Assembly: GCF_001941625.1 (NCBI RefSeq)
Contig: NZ_CP016076.1
Coordinates: 5,316,001 to 5,380,000 of the forward strand
Length of the DNA: 64,000 nucleotides
Direction: 5' to 3'
Source: Actinoalloteichus fjordicus
Lineage (GTDB): Bacteria; Actinomycetota; Actinomycetes; Mycobacteriales; Pseudonocardiaceae
Shown here: piece after piece, positions 53,492-62,010 of the stretch
How positions within the stretch are numbered: position 1 is the stretch's first letter
How the letters are laid out: each line of letters starts with the position of its first letter
Translations under genes and position numbers: made by a program
Notes under the pieces: model-generated
Seen by the model: only the letters and a program-made list of their open reading frames with translations
Told to the model about the DNA's origin: nothing
Databases searched by the model: none

Positions 53492-53830
53492 GTGTCTGCC
53501 GATGAGGAGGACCGCCTGGACCGGGCGTTCACCGCGTTGGGTGATCCCGTCCGCCGGGCGCTGATCGCGCGGCTGTCCCGCAGCGACGCGACGGTGAACG
53601 AACTCGCCGAGCCGTTCTCGATCACCAAGCAGGCCGTCTCGCGACACATCCAGGTGTTGGAGGCCGCCGGACTGATCACCCGCAGCAGGGACGGCCAACG
53701 CCGCCCCTGCCACCTCGATCCGGCCGCGCTGGAGGCGTTGACGAGCTGGATCGACACGCACCGACTGGTCGTCGAGCGACGCCACCGCAGTCTCGACGCC
53801 GTCCTCGACACCCTCAAGGAGCAGGAATGA
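53492..53830 (+). CDS. ArsR-family (SdpR-like) transcriptional regulator
   Basis: 112 residues. Winged helix RLDRAFTALGDPVRRALIARLSRSDATVNELAEPFSITKQAVSRHIQVLEAAGLI is the metal-independent ArsR subgroup often paired with SRPBCC proteins. No Cys metal site. GTG 53492 is chosen because relatives start with this SADEEDRLDRAF-type segment; a TTG at 53462 is in frame but lies inside the operator. It overlaps the next gene by ATGA. Confidence 0.88.
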   Translation: MSADEEDRLDRAFTALGDPVRRALIARLSRSDATVNELAEPFSITKQAVSRHIQVLEAAGLITRSRDGQRRPCHLDPAALEALTSWIDTHRLVVERRHRSLDAVLDTLKEQE

Positions 53831-54930
53831 CGAGCCGCGAACCCACCACCATCACGTCCGAACCCCACACCCCGTTCATCGACATCGAGCGAGAGTTCGA
53901 CGCCACGCCCGCGCAGGTCTTCCGCGCCTCGACCGAGCCCGACCTCGTCGCCCGGTGGCTCGGCCCGCGCGAACTGGACCTGCGGGTAGAGGAGTACGAC
54001 GCACGACAGGCGGGCGCCTACCGCTATGTCCACCGCGACGCGGCAGGCGGTCACTACGCCTTCCGAGGCGTCTTCCACACCGTCGTCGCGAACACCCTGA
54101 TCATCAAGACCTTCGAGTACGAAGGCGCCCCGGGCCAGGTCAGCCTGGAGACCACCGAACTCGAGGACCTCGGCGGCCGCACTCGGCTGCGCACCCGCTC
54201 CGTGTTCCCCTCGATCGAGGCCCGCGACGCCGCGATCGACGCGGGCATGGCGCACGGCGTCCGGGACTCGATGGACCGGCTCGCCGAGACGCTGCCGGTC
54301 GAGACGCCGCCCGAGTCGGCCTCCGCCGGTCGGGTCGTCGTGGACATCTCGATGTCGCTGGACGGATACGTCACCGCTGCCGGCGCCGACCTGGAGCACG
54401 GAGTCGGCATCGGCGGCGAGGTCCTGCACGCCTGGGTGATGGGCGAGCAGACCGAGGAGACGGCCGAACTGATCGCGGCCTCCGTCGCCAGAACCGGCGC
54501 GACCATCATGGGACGGCGCACCTTCGACGTCGTCGACGGACCGCACGGCTGGCAGGGCGACCTCGGCTACGGCGGGGAGCGCGACCAGTCGGCCCCGCCG
54601 CCTGCGTTCGTGGTGACCCACTCGGTACCGGAGACGGTGCGACTGGCCGACCGGTTCACCTTCGTCACCGGAGGTCTCGAGCAGGCCCTGCACGAGGCGC
54701 AGGCCGTCGCCGCAGGCAGGGACGTCGTGATCATGGGCGGCGGCGCGCTGGCGAACGAGTTCCTTCGCGCCGGGCTCGTCGACGTCCTCGCACTGCACGT
54801 CGCTCCCGTCGTGCTCGGTGCGGGCACCCCGCTGTTCCCGACGTCGACGGCCGCCGCCGTGCGTCTGGAGCTGCTCGACTCGACGGCCACACCCGCCGCG
54901 CAGCACCTGACCTACCGGGTGCTGCGGTGA
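53827..54930 (+). CDS. SRPBCC (AHSA1-like) and RibD/DHFR-like fusion protein
   Basis: 367 residues. Residues 15-160 form an AHSA1/SRPBCC helix-grip domain (FIDIEREFDATPAQVFRASTEPDLVARWLGP ... GVRDSMDRLAETL). Residues 170-367 form a RibD C-terminal/DHFR-like reductase domain (RVVVDISMSLDGYVTAAGADLEHGVG, TIMGRRTFDVVDGPHGW, DVVIMGGGALANEFLRAGLVD). The two are usually separate proteins; here an ArsR-SRPBCC operon has the reductase fused in frame. Probable NADPH reductase with lipid/hydrophobic ligand module; substrate unknown. Confidence 0.88.
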   Translation: MTSREPTTITSEPHTPFIDIEREFDATPAQVFRASTEPDLVARWLGPRELDLRVEEYDARQAGAYRYVHRDAAGGHYAFRGVFHTVVANTLIIKTFEYEGAPGQVSLETTELEDLGGRTRLRTRSVFPSIEARDAAIDAGMAHGVRDSMDRLAETLPVETPPESASAGRVVVDISMSLDGYVTAAGADLEHGVGIGGEVLHAWVMGEQTEETAELIAASVARTGATIMGRRTFDVVDGPHGWQGDLGYGGERDQSAPPPAFVVTHSVPETVRLADRFTFVTGGLEQALHEAQAVAAGRDVVIMGGGALANEFLRAGLVDVLALHVAPVVLGAGTPLFPTSTAAAVRLELLDSTATPAAQHLTYRVLR

Positions 54931-55394
54931 CCGGCGTCCGGCGAACCTGCCTGCCCGTTCGACTGCGGCTTGTTCGGCTGCGGCCTGCCTCGCCGTAGTC
55001 GTGCCATAGCCTTGCCGCGGGCTGCCTGCGGGGGCCGGCGGCCCAAGTCCTGACGCCCCGATTCGCGGCCGCCGGTCGGTGTCCGCATCGGGGAACGCCG
55101 CTGCCTGCACGACAGGATCGAGCGGGGCACGGCACCCGCTCCGCCGGGTCGATCACTAGGCTCGGCACACTGGCGACGGACTTCGGTGGCAGGCCGAGGC
55201 CGGTTTCAGCGCGCGAGACGCCGAGTTCGGTCGCGCTGGACGACGTCGGTCGGGGCGAGCTCGATACACCTGCCGGCATCGTCCTCATCGTCCGTCCGAA
55301 TCGGACTGCGATGCGGATTCCGAGGTCCCGCACCGAGGGCGCCCCCGCCAGATCCGCAGCCCGCCATTGTCGTCGAGCCGAGGAAGCCACCAGG

Positions 55395-56402
55395 GTGAGC
55401 ACCAACGAGATCGACTTCGAGAACGCGCGTGTCTACGCCATCCCGATGCGCACCCGCTTCCGGGGCATCACCGTGCGAGAGGGGATGCTGCTCGAGGGGC
55501 CTTCGGGGTGGGGCGAGTTCTGCCCGTTCCCGGAGTATGACGACCTGGAGTCGGCCGCCTGGCTGGCCACCGCCGTCGAACAGTGCACCGAGGGCTGGCC
55601 GGAGCCGGTACGCGACCGGATTCCCGTCAACTGCACCGTCCCCGCCGTCGGCCCCGAGCGAGCTCGCGAGATCGTCGAGGCCGCAGGCTGCGAGACCGCG
55701 AAGGTCAAGGTGGCCAGCCACCCCGACTCCTCGGCCGAGGACCTCGCTCGGGTACGAGCGGTTCGCGACGCCCTAGGCCCACACGGCGCGATCCGGGTGG
55801 ACGCCAACGCGGCCTGGGACGTCGACGGCGCGGTGACCGGCATCCGCCTGCTCGACACGGCGGCAGGCGGCCTGGAGTACGTCGAACAGCCGTGCCGGAC
55901 CATCGAGGAACTGGCGGCCGTCCGCCGCCGGGTGACGGTCCCCATCGCCGCCGACGAGTCGATCCGGCGTGCGGAGGACCCGCTGCGGGTGGCCGTGGCG
56001 GGAGCGGCCGACATCGCGGTGCTCAAGTGCACGCCGCTCGGCGGGGTCCGGCGCGCGCTGCGGGTGGCCGAGGCTGCCGGGCTGCCGTGTGTGATCTCCT
56101 CCGCGCTGGAGACCAGCGTCGGGCTCGGCGCCCAACTCGCGCTCGCAGGTGCGCTGCCCGCCCTGGATCTGGCCTGCGGGTTGGGCACGCTGTCGCTGCT
56201 GCGCGGCGACGTGGTCGCCGAGGCGTCGTCCCTGCGGCCCGTCGGCGGCTGGCTTCCGGTGCCCCGCAAGCCCGTCGCGCCCGATCCGGCATTGCTGGCG
56301 ACCTACGAGCCGACCGATCCCGAGCGCGTGCGGTGGTGGCGGGACCGCCTCCGCCGGGTACGCGCCGTGCTCGACGACCGGGGGAGGGCACTACCCGACT
56401 GA
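55395..56402 (+). CDS. menC: o-Succinylbenzoate synthase (MenC-type enolase superfamily)
   Basis: 335 residues of the muconate-lactonising subgroup of the enolase superfamily. KxK Lys103-x-Lys105, metal ligands Asp136, Glu164 (VEQP) and Asp188 (ADES), and Lys211 on the opposite side are all present. The FRGITVREGMLLEGPSGWGEFCPF start is typical of actinobacterial MenC. It would dehydrate SHCHC to o-succinylbenzoate in menaquinone synthesis, though N-acylamino-acid racemase activity is common in the family. No other men genes are nearby. Start GTG 55395. Confidence 0.87.
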   Translation: MSTNEIDFENARVYAIPMRTRFRGITVREGMLLEGPSGWGEFCPFPEYDDLESAAWLATAVEQCTEGWPEPVRDRIPVNCTVPAVGPERAREIVEAAGCETAKVKVASHPDSSAEDLARVRAVRDALGPHGAIRVDANAAWDVDGAVTGIRLLDTAAGGLEYVEQPCRTIEELAAVRRRVTVPIAADESIRRAEDPLRVAVAGAADIAVLKCTPLGGVRRALRVAEAAGLPCVISSALETSVGLGAQLALAGALPALDLACGLGTLSLLRGDVVAEASSLRPVGGWLPVPRKPVAPDPALLATYEPTDPERVRWWRDRLRRVRAVLDDRGRALPD

Positions 56403-57158
56403 TCCACATCGACGCCCGGCAGCCCCGCGTCGCTCGCCGGTTCCTTGCCAGGGTCGTCGAGATCGGGCCGTTCCGCCCCGGTCCGCCCGGGGTGCGCTGC
56501 CGCACCGATCTGCCGTCAGCGTTCGGGCTGCCCTCGCATCAGGATCGCCGACCCGTCGTCGGCGCGATGGCCGGACGACCCGGGGTCATAGGTCCCCCGT
56601 CCCAGCGGAAACCCGCTCACCAGGCCGAACCAGCCCGCAGCCAGGGCCGCGCTCATCCAGTTCCGGCCCAACGGGATGAACCGCAGCAACGCCTCCACCG
56701 CCGCGGCCGGTCGGGAGGACACGCCGCCTCGGGAGACGTCGCAGCCGCGCCTGCGGGTTCGATCCTGAGTATGGACCCGCCGGAGCACAACAGGCTCTCG
56801 TCGGATGATCGCGCGGGTTTCGCCGCGCGGCGAGCTCGGGAGTTCCGACCGCGTCCTCAGGCGATCGGCGCGGGCGAGGGCGGCGAGGGGCGACTGGCGC
56901 GGCGCGACGCCGCAATCACCCGGCGCACGCCGAACCGTTGAGCTGCCGAGCTGTTGAGCTGCCGAGACCTGTCCTGCCTGCGAGCCTGCTCCGAAGAACC
57001 TGCCGAAACGCCGCCGGGGGTGAACGCGGGGCGGTACGTCAGCCGTTCCCGAGCCGCCACGAACTCCCACCGCGTCGGTGAGGCTCTCGTCGGCCGGTCC
57101 AGCCTGCCGGACCCGGGCAGGGCGTCTTCTCCGGTCGACGGGCGCGGCGGCCTGCCCG
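56403..57158. other. Long gap with a weak small ORF and a 16-bp duplication
   Basis: About 750 bp without a convincing gene. A leftward frame at 56516-56722 (68 codons from GTG) has one hydrophobic stretch (MSAALAAGWFGLVSGFPLG) but no family and only weak ribosome signal. A near-perfect tandem duplication of GTTGAGCTGCCGAG lies at 56937-56968 (16-nt unit). Confidence 0.35.
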
Positions 57159-58148
57159 TCACCGCCCCGCGCGCACCACGTTCGTCAGCGGCTCCCCCGC
57201 CGCCAGCCGCCCGATGTTCGCCGCGATCTCGGTCGCCCGGCCGCCGAAGGTCTCCGCCGTGTGCCCGGAGTGGTGCGGCGTGAGCACGACGTTGTCCAGC
57301 GTGTGGAACGGCCGGGTATGACCTCGGGTGCCGACGCCGTCCTTGGGATGCGACCACCAGACGTCCAGCGCCGCACCGCCGATCCGCCGCTGCTCCAACG
57401 CCTCGTACAACGCGTCCTCGTCGACGATCGGGCCGCGCGCGACGTTGACCAGCAGCGCAGTGGGACGCATCGCGGCGATCTCCTCGGCGCCGACCAGGCC
57501 GGTGGTGGCCGCCGACAAGGGCACCGTGACGACCACGACGTCGGAGGCGCCGAGCAGCGTGTCGAGGTCATCGTCGCCGCCGACATGATCCAGTCGCAGG
57601 TCGGCTGGTAGCGGGGCCTGCGGATTCCGGCGGACCGCACGGGCCCGCATTCCCAGCGCGGTCGTCGCCCGCACCACCTGCTGACCGATCTCGCCCAGCC
57701 CGATGACGCCGACCGTACGGCCCGCGAGGCCGAGGCCCAACGGCGCGGAGGAGTCCAACACCACGGACTCCCACTCGCCCGCACGGAACCGACGCTCGAC
57801 GGGCAGGACCCGACGCGAGAGCATCATGGTGACCATCACGACGTGCTCGGCGATGGATCGGCCGTGGTGGAAGGTGTTGCAGACCGTCACGCCAGCGGCC
57901 AACGCGTCCAACGGGATGCGGTCGTAGCCCGCGCCGGTGACGTGCACCAGCCTCAGCCGCTCGGCCCGCTCGGCCATCGCAGGCGTCATCCTGGCGGCCA
58001 CCAGCACGTCGGCGTCGGCGAGTTCCTCGGCCACCTCGTCGTCCTGGCGACCGGCCAGCAGCCGCCAGTCATGGCCGTCGGCGCCCGCAGCGGTCAGCTC
58101 GGGGGTGAAGAACCGGGTCAGCACCGGATCGGTCAGGACGATCTTCAT
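57159..58148 (-). CDS. D-2-hydroxyacid dehydrogenase, FDH-like variant
   Basis: 329 residues. NAD motif GVIGLGEIGQQ and catalytic Arg (NVARGPIVDE) are present, and LTPHHSGHT supplies the His. The usual catalytic Glu of DVFxxEP is replaced: the segment reads ALDVWWSHPKDG, closer to formate dehydrogenase-type active sites. It may reduce or oxidise an unusual 2-oxo/2-hydroxy acid. Clean ATG start at 58148. It flanks the glucarate genes but on its own transcript. Confidence 0.87.
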   Translation of the reverse strand: MKIVLTDPVLTRFFTPELTAAGADGHDWRLLAGRQDDEVAEELADADVLVAARMTPAMAERAERLRLVHVTGAGYDRIPLDALAAGVTVCNTFHHGRSIAEHVVMVTMMLSRRVLPVERRFRAGEWESVVLDSSAPLGLGLAGRTVGVIGLGEIGQQVVRATTALGMRARAVRRNPQAPLPADLRLDHVGGDDDLDTLLGASDVVVVTVPLSAATTGLVGAEEIAAMRPTALLVNVARGPIVDEDALYEALEQRRIGGAALDVWWSHPKDGVGTRGHTRPFHTLDNVVLTPHHSGHTAETFGGRATEIAANIGRLAAGEPLTNVVRAGR

Positions 58149-58717
58149 CGCCTACAGGGTCCTTCCTCGGGATCGCCGTGTCGGTGGCGGGGTGCTGGTG
58201 GCAGGGACTCGGGCCGGGTCTGGACGGCCGGGTCTCGCGCGGAGTTCGGCGGCCGGTCTGGGTGGCGGGTCTAGGCGGCGGGTCTAGGCGGTGAGGTCCT
58301 CAGTAGACGGGTCCTCAGTGGACGGAACTCGGTTACGGGTCCTCTCTGGATGGATTCCTGGTGGCGAGGTCTCGTGCGGAGTTTCGGCAGCACTCTCGGG
58401 CAGGGGCAGGGGCTGGGTGGCAGGGTCGCGGTGGCGGGCCGTGGTCCGGGTGCCGGTTCATACCCGCCGTCTGCCGGTGGCCCAGCCGACCTGGTGTGTC
58501 GGTCCGCAGGTATCCCGTTCGCTGCTGCGGACGGCGCGGCATCGCCAGGGATCGGCGGCGCCGCTGAACGGCTTCGGCATGCGGACCTGCGACGCTCGCC
58601 CGGCGGGCTGCTCGGCGCGCTCGAGGCCGAGGGCGGTCGGGTCAGGCGCCGCCGGGTCAGGCGCCGCCGCCGGACCGCGCGATCCACACTCCACTCGATC
58701 GATATCTTGCCCAAATA

Positions 58718-58729
58718 GAACACATGTTC
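58718..58729. promoter_or_regulatory. SOS-box-like dyad
   Basis: GAAC-ACAT-GTTC, matching the GAACN4GTTC core of actinobacterial/Gram-positive LexA boxes, followed by GA as in the extended consensus, but with TA instead of TC before it. No recognisable DNA-repair gene follows, so function is doubtful. Confidence 0.3.
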
Positions 58730-58756
58730 GATAGTCGTGTCATGGTCATTCACACG

Positions 58757-58862
58757 TTCACCGCACTCACCGCACTCACCGCACTCACCGCACTCACCGC
58801 ACTCACCGCAGTAGCCGCGTTCACCGCAGTGGCCGCGTTCACGGCACTCACCGCAGTGGCCG
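58757..58862. repeat. 9-bp tandem repeat tract
   Basis: About six exact units of CTCACCGCA run into variant 18-bp units (GTAGCCGCGTTCACCGCA-like). All units keep a multiple of 9, so open frames persist on both strands (Thr-Ala-Leu on the plus strand, Glu-Cys-Gly on the minus). Confidence 0.8.
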
Positions 58863-59102
58863 TCTGCACCACATTCGGCGGCCTGGTCGGGCGATATGGG
58901 CGCGCCGCGGCCGACACCACGCTGCCCGGGCTCCCGGTCGCGCCGTGGGAGTCCATGCGCCGGCTCGGTCAACACCTCCCGGCCTGCGCGATCGGGTGGG
59001 CGTCCGATCCGACTGCCGCCCATACCCGATCCCGGCGGCCGCCGCAGGGCTGCCGGCCGCCGGGCCTGCCTTCGGGTCGCCGCACGCGCCGAGGGCACGT
59101 CG

Positions 59103-60392
59103 TCACCAGCGCGGAGCCGTGGGGTCGAAGTCGGGCTGGACCCTGCGCATGTAGCCGGTGTCGTCGCGCTCCCGAATCCCGCTGCTCAGGTACTGCTCGT
59201 GCAGCCTGGCCAGCGCATCACGATCCAGCTCGACGCCGAGGCCCGGGCCGGTGGGCACCGGCACCGCGCCCTGCTCGAAGCGCAGCACGCCGGGCACCAC
59301 CACGTCGTCGTCGGCCGACTTCCACGGCCAGTGCGTGTCGCAGGCGTAGTTGAGGTTCGGCGTGGCCGCTGCGAGATGCGTCATCGCGGCGAGACTGATG
59401 CCCAGGTGGGAGTTCGAGTGCATCGAGAGTCCCATCCCGAAGGTGTCACAGATGCCCGCGAGCACCCGTGAACGGCCGAGACCGCCCCAGAAGTGATGAT
59501 CGGAGAGGATCACGCCGACGGCATCCTGTGCCACGGCGGGCTTGACGTGGTCGAAGGCGACGACGCACATGTTCGTCGCCAGCGGCATCGAGACCTCTCT
59601 GGCGACACTGGCCATGCCCTCGATGCCGGGGGTCGGGTCCTCCAGATATTCCAGGACCCCGTCCAACTCCTTGCCGACGCGGATGGACGTCTCCACCGTC
59701 CATGCGCCGTTGGGGTCGATGCGCAGCGGGTAGTCGGGGAAGGCTCGGCGCAGCGCCCGAATCGCCTCGATCTCCTCTTCGGGAGGGAACACCCCGCCCT
59801 TGAGCTTGATCGCGCTGAAGCCGTACTCGTCGATCATCCGGCGGGCCTGGGCCACGAGCTGGTCCGGGTCGAGGGCGGCGCCCCACTGGTCCTCGGCCCC
59901 GCCGGGGTGACCTGCCCACTTGTAGAAGAGGTAGGCGCTGTAGTCGACCCGATCCCGCACCGCACCACCGAGCAGGTCACTGACCGGACGCCCGATGGCG
60001 TGGCCCTGTATGTCCAGGCAGGCGACTTCGAAAGGAGAGAGCACACGGTCGGCGGTGCTGCTGCCGGTCACCATGCCGCTCATGCCGTGTCCCGCCTTGG
60101 ACGTGTCGGCGGCCAGGGTGGCGTGGACTCGTCGCGCGATCTCGTTGACGTCCCAGACGTCGACGTCGATGAGCTGCGCGGCGGCCAGGCGAATCCGATC
60201 CAGGTGACCCGCGTCGCCGTAGGTCTCACCGAGTCCGACGAGTCCGGAGTCGGTGACGATCTCGATGATCGCGCGCAGCGCGAAGGGTTCATGGACGCCG
60301 ACGACGTTGAGCAGCGGCAGGTCCCGGAAGGCGACCGGGGTCACCCGGACCTCGCGGATGCGATGCGGCTCGGTTGTCACGCTCTCGGGCAC
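59103..60392 (-). CDS. gudD: Glucarate dehydratase
   Basis: 429 residues of the enolase superfamily, glucarate dehydratase group. KxK Lys196-x-Lys198 (AIKLKGG), metal ligands Asp226 (RIDPNGAW), Glu251 (YLEDP) and Asn274 (LATNMCV), then DHHFWGG and catalytic His325 in MHSNSHLG. It dehydrates D-glucarate/L-idarate to 5-keto-4-deoxyglucarate, feeding KdgD at 44.1 kb. GTG 60392 has GGAGG 8 nt upstream and starts at the homology boundary. An operator-like site sits at the promoter. Confidence 0.93.
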   Translation of the reverse strand: MPESVTTEPHRIREVRVTPVAFRDLPLLNVVGVHEPFALRAIIEIVTDSGLVGLGETYGDAGHLDRIRLAAAQLIDVDVWDVNEIARRVHATLAADTSKAGHGMSGMVTGSSTADRVLSPFEVACLDIQGHAIGRPVSDLLGGAVRDRVDYSAYLFYKWAGHPGGAEDQWGAALDPDQLVAQARRMIDEYGFSAIKLKGGVFPPEEEIEAIRALRRAFPDYPLRIDPNGAWTVETSIRVGKELDGVLEYLEDPTPGIEGMASVAREVSMPLATNMCVVAFDHVKPAVAQDAVGVILSDHHFWGGLGRSRVLAGICDTFGMGLSMHSNSHLGISLAAMTHLAAATPNLNYACDTHWPWKSADDDVVVPGVLRFEQGAVPVPTGPGLGVELDRDALARLHEQYLSSGIRERDDTGYMRRVQPDFDPTAPRW

Positions 60393-60467
60393 CAAGGCTC
60401 CTCCGAGGAGTCGACCGACTGCGATCGTCGGCGATCGATGGATACCGGTGCAGTCTAACCAGACGCT

Positions 60468-60493
60468 GTCCACATGGGTAGACGTCAGACATA
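60468..60493 (-). promoter_or_regulatory. gudD promoter/operator
   Basis: On the minus strand a -10-like TATGTC (60488-60493) is followed 4 nt later by GTCTAC-CCAT-GTGGAC (60468-60483), a 16-bp site matching 13 of 16 bases of that in the 46-kb ABC promoter and at the same distance from the -10. Probable shared repressor site. Confidence 0.6.
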
Positions 60494-60720
60494 ATCGAAG
60501 ACAGTTTCGGCCGTCGGGTCGCGGTCCGGCCGACTCGCCCGCCGAGCGGGCCGCCGCGCCGAGTCACGGCATCAGGCACTCAGAAAGCCGTACTCGTACC
60601 GGCGGGCGGCACCCCGGCTGAGCGGCGGACGGCGGTGAGGTCGGCGCGGCTCCCGCAGACGACGACCCCGACGACCCACACCCATTCTGGAGGCAGGCAC
60701 GCTCAGAAAAGCAGATCCGC

Positions 60721-61131
60721 TCAGGAGTCGAGCACGGCCATCGCGTCGATCTCGACCAGCATCTCTTCCCGAGGCAGGCCGGTGAAGACCGTGGTCCTGG
60801 CAGGCAGCACACCCCCGGCGACACGGGCCGAGACGAACTCTCCATAGGCCTCGTTCATCGCAGCGAAGTCGTCGCGAGTGGTCAGGTAGACCCGCAGCAT
60901 CACCACGTCGTCGAAGCTCGCCCCGGCCGCCGCCAGGATCGCCTCGATGTTGCGGAGCGTTCTGGTGGTCTGCGCCCGGACGTCGCCGGGGAAGACGTAG
61001 GCGTTGCTGTCCGGGTCGACCGGCCCCTGCCCGGACACCTGGAGGATCGGGCCCTTGCGAACGCCCTGCGAGAAGGTGTGGGCGGGCGCAGGTGCGGCAT
61101 CGGTGCGGAGAGCGGTCTTGGGGTGCGACAT
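60721..61131 (-). CDS. RidA family protein
   Basis: 136 residues of the YjgF/RidA fold: HTFSQGVRKGPILQVSGQGPVDP, TRTLRNIEAILAAAGASFDDVVMLRVYLT, and the substrate-binding Arg in LPARTTVFTGLPREEMLVEIDAMA. Family members hydrolyse reactive enamine/imine intermediates; here it could handle intermediates of amino- or sugar-acid catabolism. It lies 65 bp after the IclR gene in the same direction. Confidence 0.92.
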   Translation of the reverse strand: MSHPKTALRTDAAPAPAHTFSQGVRKGPILQVSGQGPVDPDSNAYVFPGDVRAQTTRTLRNIEAILAAAGASFDDVVMLRVYLTTRDDFAAMNEAYGEFVSARVAGGVLPARTTVFTGLPREEMLVEIDAMAVLDS

Positions 61132-61196
61132 GGGACGGGTTCCTCTCGATCGGTCTTCGGTGCGGGCGAGCCCGGCACCGACGGTCGGTTCGGGTG

Positions 61197-61940
61197 TCAG
61201 GGATGGAAGCCGCAGTCACGGGAGATCGACGCGGCGGTGGCCAGCAGGTCGGGCAGCAGCTCTAACACCTGCTCATAGCCCAGGACGACGTCGGGCACCG
61301 AGACCGACACGGCGGCGGCGACCCGGCCGCCCGCGTCGTGGACTGGTGCGCCGATGCAGTTGATGAACGACTCGTGTTCCGCGCGGTCGACGGCGTGTCC
61401 CTGGGCGGCGACGCGATCCAGTTCGTCGTGCAGGGCGGCGGCATCGGTGATCGTGCGGTCGGTGAAGCGGACGAAGTCGATCCCGTCGATCACCTGGCGA
61501 CGCTGCGTCGCAGGCATCGCCGCCAGGATCACCTTGGACACCGCCGCGCAGTTCAACGGCGCCCGCAGCCCGATCCTGGAGTACATCCGCACCGGATGAC
61601 GCGAGTCGTACTTGTCCACGTAGACGACCTCACCGCCCTCGAAGGTGGCGAGGTGGACGGTCTGTCCCGTGCGCCGGTTCAGGTCGGCGAGGTGCGGGGC
61701 GGCGATGCCACGGACCTCGCGCTGTTCCAGGGCGAGGCTGGACAACGCGAAGAGCCGCGAGCCGAGGTGGTAGCGATGGCTCTCGTCGCGGAAGACGAAC
61801 CGCTCATCCTCCATCGTCCGCAGCAGTCGTAGCACCGTGGTCTTGTGCACGTCGAGACGCTCGGCGAGTTCGGTGAGCGAGCGTGCCTGCTCACCGAGTT
61901 CGACGAGAATGCGCAATGCCTTGGTCAGGCTCTGACTCAC
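61197..61940 (-). CDS. IclR-family transcriptional regulator
   Basis: 247 residues. Winged helix KALRILVELGEQARSLTELAERLDVHKTTVLRLLRTMEDERFV, then the effector domain with LNRRTGQTVHLATFEGGEVVYVDKYDS and HESFINCIGAPVHDAGGRVAAAVSVSVP. Similar to KdgR-type repressors of sugar-acid catabolism. It sits between the keto-deoxy sugar kinase gene and ridA, all leftward, and is a good candidate for the shared operator at gudD and the ABC operon (inference). Confidence 0.92.
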   Translation of the reverse strand: MSQSLTKALRILVELGEQARSLTELAERLDVHKTTVLRLLRTMEDERFVFRDESHRYHLGSRLFALSSLALEQREVRGIAAPHLADLNRRTGQTVHLATFEGGEVVYVDKYDSRHPVRMYSRIGLRAPLNCAAVSKVILAAMPATQRRQVIDGIDFVRFTDRTITDAAALHDELDRVAAQGHAVDRAEHESFINCIGAPVHDAGGRVAAAVSVSVPDVVLGYEQVLELLPDLLATAASISRDCGFHP

Positions 61941-62010
61941 TTCTTCCGCTCCTCATGACGCGCTCGTCCGCCTCGGCAGTCGCCGCCGAGGCGTCCGTAC
62001 GCTACCGCCG

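Larger units (their letters stand above)
58149..59102. other. Long non-coding-looking stretch with repeats
   Basis: About 950 bp. It includes short tandem copies of GGCGGGTCTAG at about 58262-58288, an SOS-box-like dyad (58718-58729) and a 9-bp tandem tract (58757-58862). A rightward frame from ATG 58742 encodes MVIHTFTALTALTALTAL then an Ala/Val-rich segment, but past residue 50 it turns into Arg/Pro-rich noise, so no gene is called. Confidence 0.45.

Noticed and set aside
53110-55110. A leftward frame of about 660 codons across the ArsR and fusion genes
   Set aside because: Antisense artefact of high GC; no family resemblance, and it crosses the AT-rich operator at 53448-53484.
56516-57070. 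Leftward frame with a hydrophobic C-terminal stretch
   Set aside because: Only about 30 residues look protein-like; no family, weak start; kept only as a note in the gap entry.
58271-59098. Leftward frame with Cys-Gly-Glu repeats (CGECGEC)
   Set aside because: The repeats come from the 9-bp tandem tract; the rest is Arg/Pro-rich and has no ribosome site or family.
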